Assembly: GCF_018069625.1 (NCBI RefSeq)
Contig: NZ_CP072941.1
Coordinates: forward strand, 7,688,001 to 7,752,000
Reading direction: 5' to 3'
DNA length: 64,000 nt
From: Streptomyces yatensis
GTDB taxonomy: Bacteria; Actinomycetota; Actinomycetes; Streptomycetales; Streptomycetaceae
The stretch's first letter is position 1. The number at the start of each line of letters is the position of its first letter. Below are positions 55,900-64,000 of this stretch, piece after piece. A model generated the notes under the pieces. It searched no databases. It saw only the letters and a list, made by a program, of their open reading frames with translations, and had not been told where the DNA came from. A program made the translations under genes and the position numbers.

Positions 55900-57357
55900 A
55901 TGTCGCTCAGCCGAAGAGACTTCGCGAAGCGTTCCGCGTACACCGGGGCCGGGGTCGCCCTGGTCGGAAGCGCGGGGGTGCTCGCCACCGCCCCCGGCGC
56001 GCTCGCCGCTGAGGCGACCGACGCGGGCGCCGCGGGCGTCGCGGGCCACCATGGCCACGGCGGCGCGTCGCTCGGCTACGGTCCGCTCGTCGAGGACCCC
56101 AAGGGCATCCTGGCGCTGCCCAAGGGGTTCCGCTACAAGATCATCACCCGCACCGGTGAGACGAAGCTGGAGACCGGCGAGTCCACCCCGTCCAACCACG
56201 ACGGCACCGCCACCTTCGAGGGCTCGCGCGGCTCGACGCTGCTGGTCAACAATCACGAGCTGGCCGGTCCCCGCAGTAAGTGGCCGCACCCGGTCCCGCT
56301 GATCGAGGGGCTGGTCTACGACCCGGCGGCCTCCGGCGGCTGCACCGTCGTCGAGGTCTCCAAGCACGGCGACCATGTCACCGAGTGGGTCGGCATCGCG
56401 GGCACCGCCACCAACTGCGCCGGTGGCCGCACCCCCTGGGGCACCTGGCTGACCTGCGAGGAGACCGAGGACAAGGCCGGCCAGAACGGCATGACCAAGG
56501 ACCACGGCTACGTCTTCGAGGTCGACCCGCACGACCGTAAGGCCAACCGCGACCCGAAGCCGATCAAGGCCCTGGGCCGGTACGCCCACGAGGCCGTCGT
56601 CGTGGACCCCAAGCGCGGTCACCTCTACCTCACCGAGGACGCCTCCGGCCCGAACGGGCTCCTCTACCGCTGGGTGCCGCCGCACGGCTTCGAGCACGGC
56701 CGCGGCCAGCTCGACCGGCTCAAGGACGACGCGGGGGTGCTCCAGGCGCCCAAGTGCTACGACTCCGGCGGCAACTTCGTGGACGACCTGTCCCGCGCCA
56801 CCAAGACCGGCACGGTCTACGGCGTGGACTGGGAGACGGTGCCGGACCGCGACGCGAAGTCCGTGTCGGTGCGCAAGCAGTTCAAGGACGGCGAGATCAC
56901 CCGGGCGCGCAAGCTCGAGGGCATGTGGTGGGCCGACGGCGGCGCGTACATCGTCTCCTCGTTCGCCCGTGAGGAGAGCCCGGTCCAGCACGACGGCCAG
57001 GTCTGGTTCTACGACCCCAAGCGCCGCACCCTCACCCTCAAGGTGCTGCTCGGCGTCAACCCCGACCCGTCGAAGGACGGTGCCTTCGACGGCCCGGACA
57101 ACATCACCGTCTCGCCGTACGGCGGTCTGGTCATCGCCGAGGACGGCGAGGGCATCCAGCACCTCTTCGGCGCCACCGAGGACGGCCGGACGTACCCGAT
57201 CGCGCGCAACGACCTGAACATCGGCACGGCGGAGGAGCCGGAGTTCAGCGAGTTCACCGGTGTGGTCTTCTCGCCCGACGGGTCGACGCTGTACGCCAAC
57301 ATCCAGGTGCCGGGCATCATGCTCGCGATCACCGGCCCCTGGCGCCGCCAGCGCTGA
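55900..57357 (+). CDS. PhoX/DUF839-family secreted phosphatase-like protein
   Basis: A 485-residue TAT-exported protein. The signal SRRDFAKRSAYTGAGVALVG is followed by cleavage near APGALAAEA. The body is a DUF839/PhoX-type beta-propeller: NHDGTATFEGSRGSTLLVNNHE, WGTWLTCEETEDKAG, GRYAHEAVVVDP, YLTEDASGPNGLLYRW and FDGPDNITVSPYGGLVIAEDG carry the family's conserved acidic and Arg/His residues. Ca2+/Fe-dependent alkaline phosphatase activity is known for PhoX; activity of this member is inferred. CAGGAGAAG lies upstream of the ATG. Confidence 0.9.
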   Translation: MSLSRRDFAKRSAYTGAGVALVGSAGVLATAPGALAAEATDAGAAGVAGHHGHGGASLGYGPLVEDPKGILALPKGFRYKIITRTGETKLETGESTPSNHDGTATFEGSRGSTLLVNNHELAGPRSKWPHPVPLIEGLVYDPAASGGCTVVEVSKHGDHVTEWVGIAGTATNCAGGRTPWGTWLTCEETEDKAGQNGMTKDHGYVFEVDPHDRKANRDPKPIKALGRYAHEAVVVDPKRGHLYLTEDASGPNGLLYRWVPPHGFEHGRGQLDRLKDDAGVLQAPKCYDSGGNFVDDLSRATKTGTVYGVDWETVPDRDAKSVSVRKQFKDGEITRARKLEGMWWADGGAYIVSSFAREESPVQHDGQVWFYDPKRRTLTLKVLLGVNPDPSKDGAFDGPDNITVSPYGGLVIAEDGEGIQHLFGATEDGRTYPIARNDLNIGTAEEPEFSEFTGVVFSPDGSTLYANIQVPGIMLAITGPWRRQR

Positions 57358-57407
57358 CGCGGGTCCACAGGGCCGGGGGAATCCGCCCGGCCGGGGGATG
57401 CGTTGAC

Positions 57408-58556
57408 GTGAGGGTGACCTCACGTCTGCGCACCACCCCCTTCTCCATCCTGGACCGCTCCCGCACCCGCCAGGGCCGGGAGCGGTCGCAGGCGCTGCGC
57501 GACACCGTGCGGTTCGCCCAGCAGGCCGAGGCCCTGGGCTACCACCGCTTCTGGGTCTCCGAGCACCACAGCGTGCCCGGTGTCGCCGGTTCGGCGCCCA
57601 CGGTGCTGGCGTCCGCCGTCGCGGCGGCGACGGTCCGCATCCGGGTGGGCACGGGCGGGGTGATGCTGCCGAACCACCGCCCGCTGGTCGTGGCGGAGCA
57701 GTTCGGGGTGCTCGAATCCCTCTTCCCGGGCCGGATCGACATGGGCCTGGGCCGCTCCGTCGGCTTCACCGACGGCATCCGCCGCGCCCTGGGCACCGAG
57801 AAGGACGCGGCGCGGGACTTCGGCGCCCAACTGGACGAGCTGCTCGGCTGGTTCACCGGCGAGCAGGGCGCCTACCCCCAGGTCCACGCCCACCCGGCGG
57901 AGGGGCTGCGGCCGCCCGTCTTCGTCCTGGCCACCGGCGCGGGCGCGGATCTGGCGGCGGAGGCGGGGCTGTCCCTGGTGATCGGCGATCTGCGGGGCCG
58001 GGACGAGATGCTGCGCGCGATCGACCGCTACCGCGCGGGCTTCCGCCCCTCGGCGTGGTCCTCCGCCCCGTACGTCGTCGCCTCGGGCAACGTCGCGGTC
58101 GCCGGCACGGCGCAGGAGGCCCGCCGGCTGCTGCTCCCCGAGGCCTGGGCGATGGCCCACTCCCGCACCCACGGCGTCTTCCCGCCGCTGGCCCCGGCCG
58201 CGGAGATCGAGGCCCGGGAGATGACCGAGAAGGAGCGCGGCTTCTACGAGCGGGGCCTGCGCGGCCAGTTGTACGGCACGGAGGACGAGGTCGCCGCCGC
58301 GCTCGACGAGCTGATCGAGCGCAGCGACGCCGACGAGGTGCTGGTCACCACGAGCACCTACGACCGCGAGGCCCTGTTGGATTCCTACCGGCGCCTGGCC
58401 CGCGTGGCGGGGCTGTCGGGCGACCCCGACTCCGGCGACCTCGGCTCCGGCGCCCCGGACTCCGGCGGCCCCGGCTTCGCCTCCGGCCCTTCCGGCCCCG
58501 GCCGGGTGTCAGAGGGCCTTGCCGGCGGGCTTGGCCATGCCGCGCACGGTGCGTGA
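57408..58556 (+). CDS. LLM-class flavin-dependent oxidoreductase
   Basis: A 382-residue bacterial-luciferase-like monooxygenase of the MsnO8 type. Motifs are FSILDRSRT, the YHRFWVSEHHSVPGVAGSAP block, RVGTGGVMLPNHRPLVVAEQF and FPGRIDMGLGRS. Residues about 340-382 are a Gly/Ser/Pro tail of low complexity and probably an extension by frame drift into the neighbour. Starts at GTG 57408 (GTG at 57414 alternative). It overlaps the convergent TerD gene by 48 bases. Substrate unknown. Confidence 0.88.
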   Translation: MRVTSRLRTTPFSILDRSRTRQGRERSQALRDTVRFAQQAEALGYHRFWVSEHHSVPGVAGSAPTVLASAVAAATVRIRVGTGGVMLPNHRPLVVAEQFGVLESLFPGRIDMGLGRSVGFTDGIRRALGTEKDAARDFGAQLDELLGWFTGEQGAYPQVHAHPAEGLRPPVFVLATGAGADLAAEAGLSLVIGDLRGRDEMLRAIDRYRAGFRPSAWSSAPYVVASGNVAVAGTAQEARRLLLPEAWAMAHSRTHGVFPPLAPAAEIEAREMTEKERGFYERGLRGQLYGTEDEVAAALDELIERSDADEVLVTTSTYDREALLDSYRRLARVAGLSGDPDSGDLGSGAPDSGGPGFASGPSGPGRVSEGLAGGLGHAAHGA

Positions 58557-59741
58557 GTCCACGTACTCACCCATCGCGGTCATCTCCCACTCGCCCGAGA
58601 ACTGCTTGATCAGCTTCGCCATCATCACCCCCGTGCGCGGCTCGGCGTGGGTGAGGTCGAAGCGGACCAGCTCCTCGCCGGACTGGGCGTCGAGCAGACG
58701 GCAGTACGCCTTGGCCACATCGGTGAACTTCTGGCCGGAGAAGGAGTTGACCGTGAAGACCAGGCCGGTGACCTCGGGCGGGAGGCCGCCGAGGTGGACG
58801 GTGATGGACTCGTCGTCGCCGCCGCCCTCACCGGTGAGGTTGTCGCCGGAGTGCTGAATGGCACCGTTGAGGATGGCCAGCTTGCCGAAGAAGCAGGCGT
58901 CGATCTTCTTACGGTCGACACCGAAGGCGATCACGGACGCGTCCAGGTCGATGTCCTTGCCGCGGAAGGCGGGCTCCCAGCCCAGGCCCATCTTCACGGA
59001 GCTGAGCAACGGGCGGCCGCCCTTGACCAGCGACACCGTCTGGTTCTTCTGCAGGCTGACGCGGCCCTTGTCCAGGTTGATCTTCCCGGTGGCCGGGGCC
59101 GGGGCCGGTGCGGCGGCGGGCGGCGCGGCAGGGGCGGCGGCCGGCGGGGCGGTCGGCATGGGCGGCGGGGGCTGGAAACCGGCGGGCGGGCCGCTCGGCG
59201 GGGGCGGGGACTGGGTGGCGTGGGCGGCCGGGGCCGAGGGCTCCTCGACGGTCACCCCGAAGTCGGTGGCGATGCCCGCCAGACCGTTGGCATACCCCTG
59301 CCCGACCGCGCGCACCTTCCACGCCCCATTGCGCCGGTAGACCTCCACGATCACCAGCGCGGTCTCGGTGCCCAGCTGCGGCGGGGTGAAGGAGGCGATC
59401 ACCGCGCCGTCGTCGGCGCCGCGCACGGTGGCGGTCGGCTCGGTGCCCGCGAACGTCGCCCCGGGCGCGTCCAGACTCGCGGTCACCACGATCTTCTCGA
59501 TGTCGGCGGGCACGGCGGAGGTGTCCACGGTGATGGTGTCGCCCGCGCCCGCCGCACCGGCGCGATGGGTCACCCCGGGTCCGGCGGGCTGGTTGTAGAA
59601 GACGAAGTCGTCGTCGGAGCGCACCTTGCCGTTGGCGGTGAGCAGCAGGCCCGATACGTCGAGCCGCACCGGAGCGGTGACGTCAACCGCCACGCGCGCG
59701 ACGGGGAGGGGGAGGTTCGAGCCGGGTGTCATAGCGGTCAT
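58509..59741 (-). CDS. Two-domain TerD-family protein
   Basis: A 410-residue protein with two TerD domains. The N-terminal domain (about 1-165: VRLDVSGLLLTANGKVRSDDDFVFYNQP, GDTITVDTSAVPADIEKIVV, YRRNGAWKVRAVGQGYANGL) is a divergent TerD. A Pro/Ala linker (about 170-220) follows. The C-terminal domain is canonical with DIDLDASVIAF, HSGDNLTGEGGGDDE and FTVNSFSGQKF, so it should bind Ca2+. ATG at 59741 (MTAMTPGSN) or 59732; the open frame extends further without support. It is related to the Ter genes at the left end of the window. Confidence 0.9.
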   Translation of the reverse strand: MTAMTPGSNLPLPVARVAVDVTAPVRLDVSGLLLTANGKVRSDDDFVFYNQPAGPGVTHRAGAAGAGDTITVDTSAVPADIEKIVVTASLDAPGATFAGTEPTATVRGADDGAVIASFTPPQLGTETALVIVEVYRRNGAWKVRAVGQGYANGLAGIATDFGVTVEEPSAPAAHATQSPPPPSGPPAGFQPPPPMPTAPPAAAPAAPPAAAPAPAPATGKINLDKGRVSLQKNQTVSLVKGGRPLLSSVKMGLGWEPAFRGKDIDLDASVIAFGVDRKKIDACFFGKLAILNGAIQHSGDNLTGEGGGDDESITVHLGGLPPEVTGLVFTVNSFSGQKFTDVAKAYCRLLDAQSGEELVRFDLTHAEPRTGVMMAKLIKQFSGEWEMTAMGEYVDSRTVRGMAKPAGKAL

Positions 59742-59852
59742 GCCCGGGGTAACGAACGTCCCCGCTTTACGGTTCCTTGACCTGCGTCTGACTTCCGTCA
59801 AGCACGCCGCTCCTGCTCCTGCCGGACGCTCCGCACCCGCGTGCTGCGCGAC

Positions 59853-60791
59853 CTACTCGGCCGGGACCCGCGGCACCGCTCGATCACGCACCGGTTCCTC
59901 CGCGAGCCGCGCCGACCGATCCGGGCGGCGGCGCACGGTGGCGGCCGTCACGCCGATCACGCACACCGCCATGCCCGCGAGGGCGGTCCACCCGGGCGCG
60001 TCCCCGAACATCGCGTAGGCCCACACCAGCGTGGTCGGGGGCGTGAGGTAGATCAGCGCGCTGGTGCCGGTGACGCCGTTGCGGCGCAGGCTCAGCCAGT
60101 AGAAGCCGTAGCCGCCGACCGTGGAGAGCAGCACCGTCCAGACCACGGCGGCCCAGAAGCCCCCGCCCGACGGCGGCGCGGCATCGCCCCCGACGAGGGC
60201 GACCACGGTGAACAGCACGGCGCTGACGAGGCAGTGGAGCGGTATGGCGTCCACGGGGGCGAGCGGCGCCCGCGCCCTGCGTTCCAGGAAGCTCGCGGCC
60301 AGCAGCGCCGCCATGGCGGCGAAGGGCAGCCCGTACGCCCAGGCCGGCGCGGCGGTCGGGCCCGCCGACAGATCGCCCTGGACGACGAGCGCGACCCCGA
60401 CGAGCCCGATCGCCAGCCCCGCCCACTGGCGCGGGCTGACCGTCTCCCCGAGCAGCCGCCCGGCCAGCGCGCCCGCCGCGAGCGGCTGCAGCGCGGCGAT
60501 CAGCGCGGCGGTGCCGGACGGCACGCCGAGCCCGACCGCCCAGACGATGCCCCCGAGATAGCCGCCCTGCGAGAGCGCGCCGATCGCCGCCTGCTCGGCC
60601 AGGGCGCGTGGGCGCAGTCGGCGGCGCCTGAACAGCGCCCAGGCGCCCCCCAAGATCGCCGCCGCGGCGAGGAAGCGCCACATCAGCAGGGTGTCGGCGG
60701 GGGCCTCCCGGGTGCCGAGCTCGGCTCCGATGAAGCCGGAGCTCCACATCACGACGAGGCCGATGGAGGTGACGGCGGCGCTGACGGGCAT
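59853..60791 (-). CDS. EamA/DMT-family transporter
   Basis: A 312-residue ten-helix drug/metabolite transporter with two EamA repeats (SSGFIGAELG...DTLLMWRFLAAA; then ALIYLTPPTTLVWAYAMFGD). GAGGA precedes the ATG. It is divergent from a TetR gene across a 52-bp inverted-repeat operator, so it is probably the exporter controlled by that regulator. Substrate unknown. Confidence 0.92.
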   Translation of the reverse strand: MPVSAAVTSIGLVVMWSSGFIGAELGTREAPADTLLMWRFLAAAAILGGAWALFRRRRLRPRALAEQAAIGALSQGGYLGGIVWAVGLGVPSGTAALIAALQPLAAGALAGRLLGETVSPRQWAGLAIGLVGVALVVQGDLSAGPTAAPAWAYGLPFAAMAALLAASFLERRARAPLAPVDAIPLHCLVSAVLFTVVALVGGDAAPPSGGGFWAAVVWTVLLSTVGGYGFYWLSLRRNGVTGTSALIYLTPPTTLVWAYAMFGDAPGWTALAGMAVCVIGVTAATVRRRPDRSARLAEEPVRDRAVPRVPAE

Positions 60792-60852
60792 GGGATGTCC
60801 TCGCTCTGGTTGGGGTCTGGGATCCGGGAGCTGGGTCTGGCACCCGCTCCGG

Positions 60853-60904
60853 GTATACCGATCTGTTTAGTCCCTCATCCACTAGACTAAACAGATCGGT
60901 ATAC
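60853..60904. promoter_or_regulatory. Double TetR operator between eamA and tetR genes
   Basis: A perfect 19-bp inverted repeat, GTATACCGATCTGTTTAGT (60853-60871) with its exact complement at 60886-60904, and a 14-base spacer. Each arm itself contains the quasi-palindrome ACCGATCTGT. Each divergent gene thus has an identical half for repression by the TetR protein. Confidence 0.85.
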
Positions 60905-60935
60905 ACGTCAACCCCGACCCGGAGGTGATCACGGC

Positions 60936-61508
60936 ATGGAAGCGCCTACAGGAGTGCTCACCCCCGCCGCGCGCCGCATCCTCGACACCGCGGCCGAGCT
61001 GTTCTACGGGCAGGGGATCAACGCGGTCGGCGTGGATCTGATCGCCAAGCGCTCCGGTGTCACCAAGAAGACGCTGTACGACCGGTTCGGCTCCAAGGAG
61101 GCCCTGGTCGCCGCGTATCTGCGGGAGCGCGATGAGCGGTGGCGGGCATGGCTCACCGCCGAGGTGGAGAAGTCGCCCCCGGCCGATCGCGCCCTGGCCA
61201 CGTTCGACGCGCTCGCGCTCTGGGTGGCCCGCGAGAACCCGCGCGGCTGCGGTTTCGTGAACGCGGCGGCCGAACTGCCGGACGCCGGGCATCCGGCCCG
61301 CCAGGTGATCGCCGACCAGAAGCGCTGGCTGCGCGGATATCTGCGGCAGCTGTGCGAGGAGGCGGGCGTGACGGACCCCGACGAGCCGGCGGACGAGCTG
61401 CTGCTGCTCCACGAGGGCGCCACGGTGCTGAACGGACTGTCGGTGGTCGCGGACGCGGTCGGCATCGCGCGGCGGCTGGCCGTGCGGGCGCTGGAGCGGG
61501 CCAGGTGA
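60936..61508 (+). CDS. TetR-family regulator of the EamA transporter
   Basis: A 190-residue TetR regulator with HTH segment ILDTAAELFYGQGINAVGVDLIAKRSGVTKKTLYDRFGSKEAL and a C-terminal ligand domain containing RGCGFVNAAAELP, typical of the TetR_C group seen in small-molecule-responsive members. GGAGGTGA (60921-60928) is 7 bases before the ATG. Probably represses itself and the divergent transporter through the 19-bp arms. Confidence 0.93.
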   Translation: MEAPTGVLTPAARRILDTAAELFYGQGINAVGVDLIAKRSGVTKKTLYDRFGSKEALVAAYLRERDERWRAWLTAEVEKSPPADRALATFDALALWVARENPRGCGFVNAAAELPDAGHPARQVIADQKRWLRGYLRQLCEEAGVTDPDEPADELLLLHEGATVLNGLSVVADAVGIARRLAVRALERAR

Positions 61509-61526
61509 TGCCACAGCCGAATAACA

Positions 61527-61566
61527 CAGTCCAGCCTGCCCAGTTTGAACTGGACAGGCTGGACTG
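61527..61566. promoter_or_regulatory. 40-bp MarR operator
   Basis: A 40-base dyad with 19-base arms around a 2-base centre (arms 61527-61545 and 61548-61566), one mismatch; the centre reads CCAGTTTGAACTGG. It sits 11-20 bases before the marR start, as expected for autoregulation of the marR-MFS-hydrolase operon. Confidence 0.85.
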
Positions 61567-61577
61567 AAGAAATTACC

Positions 61578-62036
61578 GTGACGGGCATGGCAGAGACCCT
61601 TGGCGGCATGTCCGCGTCCGCCGTGCGCGCCGCGCACGAGATCCGTGTGGTGATCGGCCGGCTGCGGCGGCGGTTCAGGGAGACGTACGACAACGAGGGG
61701 CTCACCCCCTCGCAGACCTCCGTGCTCAGCAGGCTCAGCAAGGAGGGCCCCGCCTCGACCAGCGCCCTGGCGGCGGCCGAGCGCGTGCGGCCGCAGTCGA
61801 TGGCGGCCACGCTCGCCGTGCTGGAGGAGCGCGGGCTGATCCAGCGGCGTCCCGATCCCCATGACGGGCGGCGGCAGTTGGTCTCGACGAGCGACACCGG
61901 CAGTGCGTACCTGGACGACAAGCGGCGGGCGGGCGAGGAATGGCTCGCCCAGGCCCTGGAGACCGGCTATACGGAAGCGGAACGGGAGACCATCCTCGAG
62001 GCGCTGGCCCTGCTGGACCGGCTCAGCCGCGCATGA
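61578..62036 (+). CDS. MarR-family regulator
   Basis: A 152-residue MarR protein with winged-helix motif LTPSQTSVLSRLSKEGPASTSALAAAERVRPQSMAATLAVLEERGLI and wing RRPDPHDGRRQLV. GTG at 61578 has GAAGAA 6 bases upstream; ATG at 61587 and 61608 are alternatives, while the earlier ATG at 61545 lies inside the operator. Its stop overlaps the MFS start (ATGA), which makes a coupled operon. Confidence 0.92.
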   Translation: MTGMAETLGGMSASAVRAAHEIRVVIGRLRRRFRETYDNEGLTPSQTSVLSRLSKEGPASTSALAAAERVRPQSMAATLAVLEERGLIQRRPDPHDGRRQLVSTSDTGSAYLDDKRRAGEEWLAQALETGYTEAERETILEALALLDRLSRA

Positions 62037-63475
62037 TCGAGCGGCTGACACGACGCAGGGCCAAAACCACCGCGCGGGGCTCCTTCGACCGTAAGCTCCT
62101 CGCGCCGATGATGCTGGGTTCGATCCTGAACCCGGTCAACTCCTCCATCATCTCCGTGTCGTTGGTGCCCATCGGCGCCGCGTTCGGGGCGCCGCCCTCG
62201 CAGACGGCCTGGCTGGTCTCCGCGCTCTATCTGGCCACCGCGATAGGGCAGCCGGTCGTGGGCCGGCTGATCGACCTCTACGGGCCGCGCCGCCTCTTCC
62301 TCGCCGGGGCCACGCTGACCGGGATCGCCGGGCTGATCGGTCTGCTGGCCCCGAACATGGGGGCGCTGGTCGTCTCGCGGGTGGTGCTCGGCTTCGGCAC
62401 CTGCGCGGGCTATCCGGCGGCGATGTCCCTCATCCGCAGCGAGGCCCGGCGGACCGGCCAGGACAGCCCCGCCGGGATCCTCGCCACGCTCGCGGTCGCG
62501 AGCCAGACCGTCGCGGTCATCGGACCGCCCCTGGGCGGAGTGCTGATCGGGCTGGGCGGCTGGCGCAGCACGTTCGCCGTCAACATCCCCCTCGCGGTGG
62601 CCGGTCTGCTCCTCGGCGTCCGGCGGCTGCCCAAGGCGCCCCGGGAGGCGCGCGCGGCGAAGGGGATCCGGCTGGACCTGCCGGGCATGGCGCTGTTCGC
62701 CGCGATGCTCGTCTCGCTGCTGCTCTTCCTGATGGAGCCCCGGGCCGACCGCTGGTACCTGCCCGTGCTGATGGTGGTGGCGGCGGCCGGGTTCGCGGTG
62801 CGGGAACTGCGGGTGGCCGAGCCCTTCATCGATCTGCGGGTGTTCGGCGGCAATACACCCCTGCTGCTCACCTATGCCCGCGCCCTCCTCGTCTCCGTCG
62901 TCTCGTACGTCTTCCTGTACGGCTACACCCAGTGGCTCCAGGACGGCCGGGGGCTGACGGCATCCCAGGCGGGCCTCGCCCAACTGCCGATGTTCCTCAC
63001 CGGGATCGCGGTGTCCACCCTCACCGGCCGCCGGACCGCCGTACGCGGCAAGCTGCTCGTGGGCGCCGTGGCGCAGATCGCCGGCTGCTCCCTGCTGCTT
63101 CTGCTCCAGCCGCACAGCGCGGTGGGGCTGCTGATCACCGTCGCGCTCGTCTTCGGCGTACCGCAGGGGCTGATCAGCCTCGCGCTGCAGAACGCGGTGT
63201 ACCACCAGGCCGATCCGGAACGGATGGGCGCCTCGGCGGGGCTGCTCCGTACCTTCCTCTACCTCGGCGCGATGGTCGCCTCCAGCGCCAACGGCGCCTT
63301 CTTCGGCGCCCGCGCCGACACCGGTGGGCTGCACGGCCTGGCCTGGTTCATGCTCACCGTCACCGGCCTGTTCCTGGCGCTGACGGCCGTGGACCGCTCG
63401 CTGGGCCGTATCGGATCCGACGCCTCCTCCGGCGCTTCCTCCTCCGCTCCACAACCGCAGCAGCGAAAGGCTTGA
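62033..63475 (+). CDS. MFS drug exporter, DHA2 (14-TM) type
   Basis: A 480-residue EmrB/QacA-like multidrug exporter. It has helix-1 motif SILNPVNSSIISVSLVPIG, motif A GRLIDLYGPRRLF, and motif C-like AVIGPPLGGVLIGLGGWRS. About fourteen membrane segments are apparent. Likely induced when the MarR repressor binds a small aromatic ligand (inference from the family). Stop overlaps the next start (TGATG). Confidence 0.92.
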   Translation: MIERLTRRRAKTTARGSFDRKLLAPMMLGSILNPVNSSIISVSLVPIGAAFGAPPSQTAWLVSALYLATAIGQPVVGRLIDLYGPRRLFLAGATLTGIAGLIGLLAPNMGALVVSRVVLGFGTCAGYPAAMSLIRSEARRTGQDSPAGILATLAVASQTVAVIGPPLGGVLIGLGGWRSTFAVNIPLAVAGLLLGVRRLPKAPREARAAKGIRLDLPGMALFAAMLVSLLLFLMEPRADRWYLPVLMVVAAAGFAVRELRVAEPFIDLRVFGGNTPLLLTYARALLVSVVSYVFLYGYTQWLQDGRGLTASQAGLAQLPMFLTGIAVSTLTGRRTAVRGKLLVGAVAQIAGCSLLLLLQPHSAVGLLITVALVFGVPQGLISLALQNAVYHQADPERMGASAGLLRTFLYLGAMVASSANGAFFGARADTGGLHGLAWFMLTVTGLFLALTAVDRSLGRIGSDASSGASSSAPQPQQRKA

Positions 63476-64000
63476 TGAACGTGAACAACACGGCTCTGCT
63501 CGTGATGGACGTCCAAGAAGGCATCGTGGCCCGGGTCCAGGACCCCGACTACGTGCCGCGCGTGAGCCGGGCGATCGACGCCGCCCGCAGCGCCGGAATC
63601 CCCGTCGTATACGTCGTCATCGGCTTCCGGTCCGGCCGTCCCGAAGCGTCGTCCCGCAACAAGGTGTTCACCACCCTGCCGCCGGGTCTCTACACCGAGG
63701 ACGACCCCAAGATCGCCATCCACGAGGGTGTCACGCCCCGGCCGGGCGAGGTCGTGGTCACCAAGCGGCGGGTCAGCGCGTTCGCCGGCAGCGACCTGGA
63801 TGTGGTGCTGCGGTCCGGCGACCTCACCCACCTCGTCCTGACCGGCGTCGCGACCAGCGGCGTCGTCCTGTCCACGCTCCGGCAGGCCGCCGACCTCGAC
63901 TTCCGGCTCACGGTGCTGTCCGACGCCTGCTACGACCCGGACCCGGAGATCCACCGGCTGCTCATCGAGAAGGTGTTCCCGTCGCAGGCCGAGGTCACGA
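63475..64000 (+). CDS. Isochorismatase-family hydrolase, 3'-truncated by window
   Basis: The open frame starts at ATG 63475 (GTG 63481 alternative; GAAAGG upstream) and runs to the window end, 175 residues without stop. It has the isochorismatase fold: catalytic Asp in LLVMDVQEG, Lys in VVTKRRVSAFAGSDLD and the loop LTGVATSGVVLSTLRQA. In cysteine-hydrolase members the position after TSG is Cys; here it is Val, so this belongs to the isochorismatase subgroup lacking that nucleophile, or is inactive as an amidase. Co-transcribed with marR and the MFS exporter. Confidence 0.88.
   Translation, partial: MNVNNTALLVMDVQEGIVARVQDPDYVPRVSRAIDAARSAGIPVVYVVIGFRSGRPEASSRNKVFTTLPPGLYTEDDPKIAIHEGVTPRPGEVVVTKRRVSAFAGSDLDVVLRSGDLTHLVLTGVATSGVVLSTLRQAADLDFRLTVLSDACYDPDPEIHRLLIEKVFPSQAEVT

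Overview
The window is a high-GC actinobacterial chromosome segment and almost certainly comes from a Streptomyces. The evidence is codon use with strong third-position G/C, GTG starts, actinobacterial marker genes (whiA, an RbpA paralogue, sufR, opcA, mycothiol-type enzymes) and gene order. The run uvrA - uvrC - rapZ - yvcK - whiA - gap - pgk - tpiA - secG - rbpA-like - pgi - (pgl, opcA, zwf, tal, tkt) - ctaB - ctaA - suf operon - dapD matches, as I recall it, the conserved core-chromosome order of the genus. The species cannot be named from this sequence alone. I see no rRNA, tRNA, insertion sequence, prophage or CRISPR array.

Layout. 0-4 kb: a tellurium-resistance/metal-stress group holding a small TerD, a TerD fused to an FtsK-like domain that lacks an obvious P-loop, and TerC. 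TerC lies behind a leader that looks like a yybP-ykoY manganese riboswitch. 4-7 kb: a metabolite transporter, an MBL hydrolase and a mycothiol-dependent isomerase-like protein on the minus strand. 7-18 kb: nucleotide excision repair (uvrA, uvrC), a LacI/PfkB sugar module with a palindromic operator, a TAT-lipoprotein Rieske protein, and the translationally coupled uvrC-rapZ-yvcK-whiA run with a probable whiA promoter embedded in yvcK. 18-21 kb: a large secreted zinc carboxypeptidase. 21-29 kb: lower glycolysis (gap, pgk, tpiA), secG, an RbpA-family protein, an MFS exporter and pgi. 29-36 kb: a minus-strand pentose-phosphate operon tkt-tal-zwf-opcA-pgl. 36-40 kb: the haem O/haem A synthases ctaB and ctaA enclosing a repeat-bearing hypothetical protein and an amidohydrolase. 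40-42 kb: a two-gene ABC-2 exporter. 42-48.7 kb: the SUF iron-sulfur assembly operon sufR-B-D-Rieske-C-S-U-T. 48.8-50.8 kb: an SMR pump with its TetR regulator, and dapD. 50.8-58.5 kb: a secreted nuclease, a large orphan protein, a 1.2 kb non-coding repeat tract with a 220-bp tandem duplication, a PhoX-like phosphatase with a PHO-box-like site, and a luciferase-like oxidoreductase. 58.5-64 kb: a two-domain TerD and two regulator/transporter modules (EamA/TetR and MarR/MFS/isochorismatase-like), each with a long inverted-repeat operator. The last gene runs off the window.

How it works together. Most of the window is housekeeping: DNA repair, glycolysis and the pentose-phosphate pathway, haem and Fe-S cofactor supply, lysine/DAP synthesis and sporulation control. 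The accessory interest lies in regulation and repeats: the riboswitch, the SufR site on a probably leaderless promoter, an unexplained 18-bp dyad, two long divergent operators, and at least seven different short tandem-repeat arrays in intergenic or low-complexity positions. I found no convincing wholly new multi-gene system. The best candidates for unexplored biology are the TerD/FtsK-like protein beside riboswitch-controlled TerC, and the unrecognised 524-residue protein at 53 kb.
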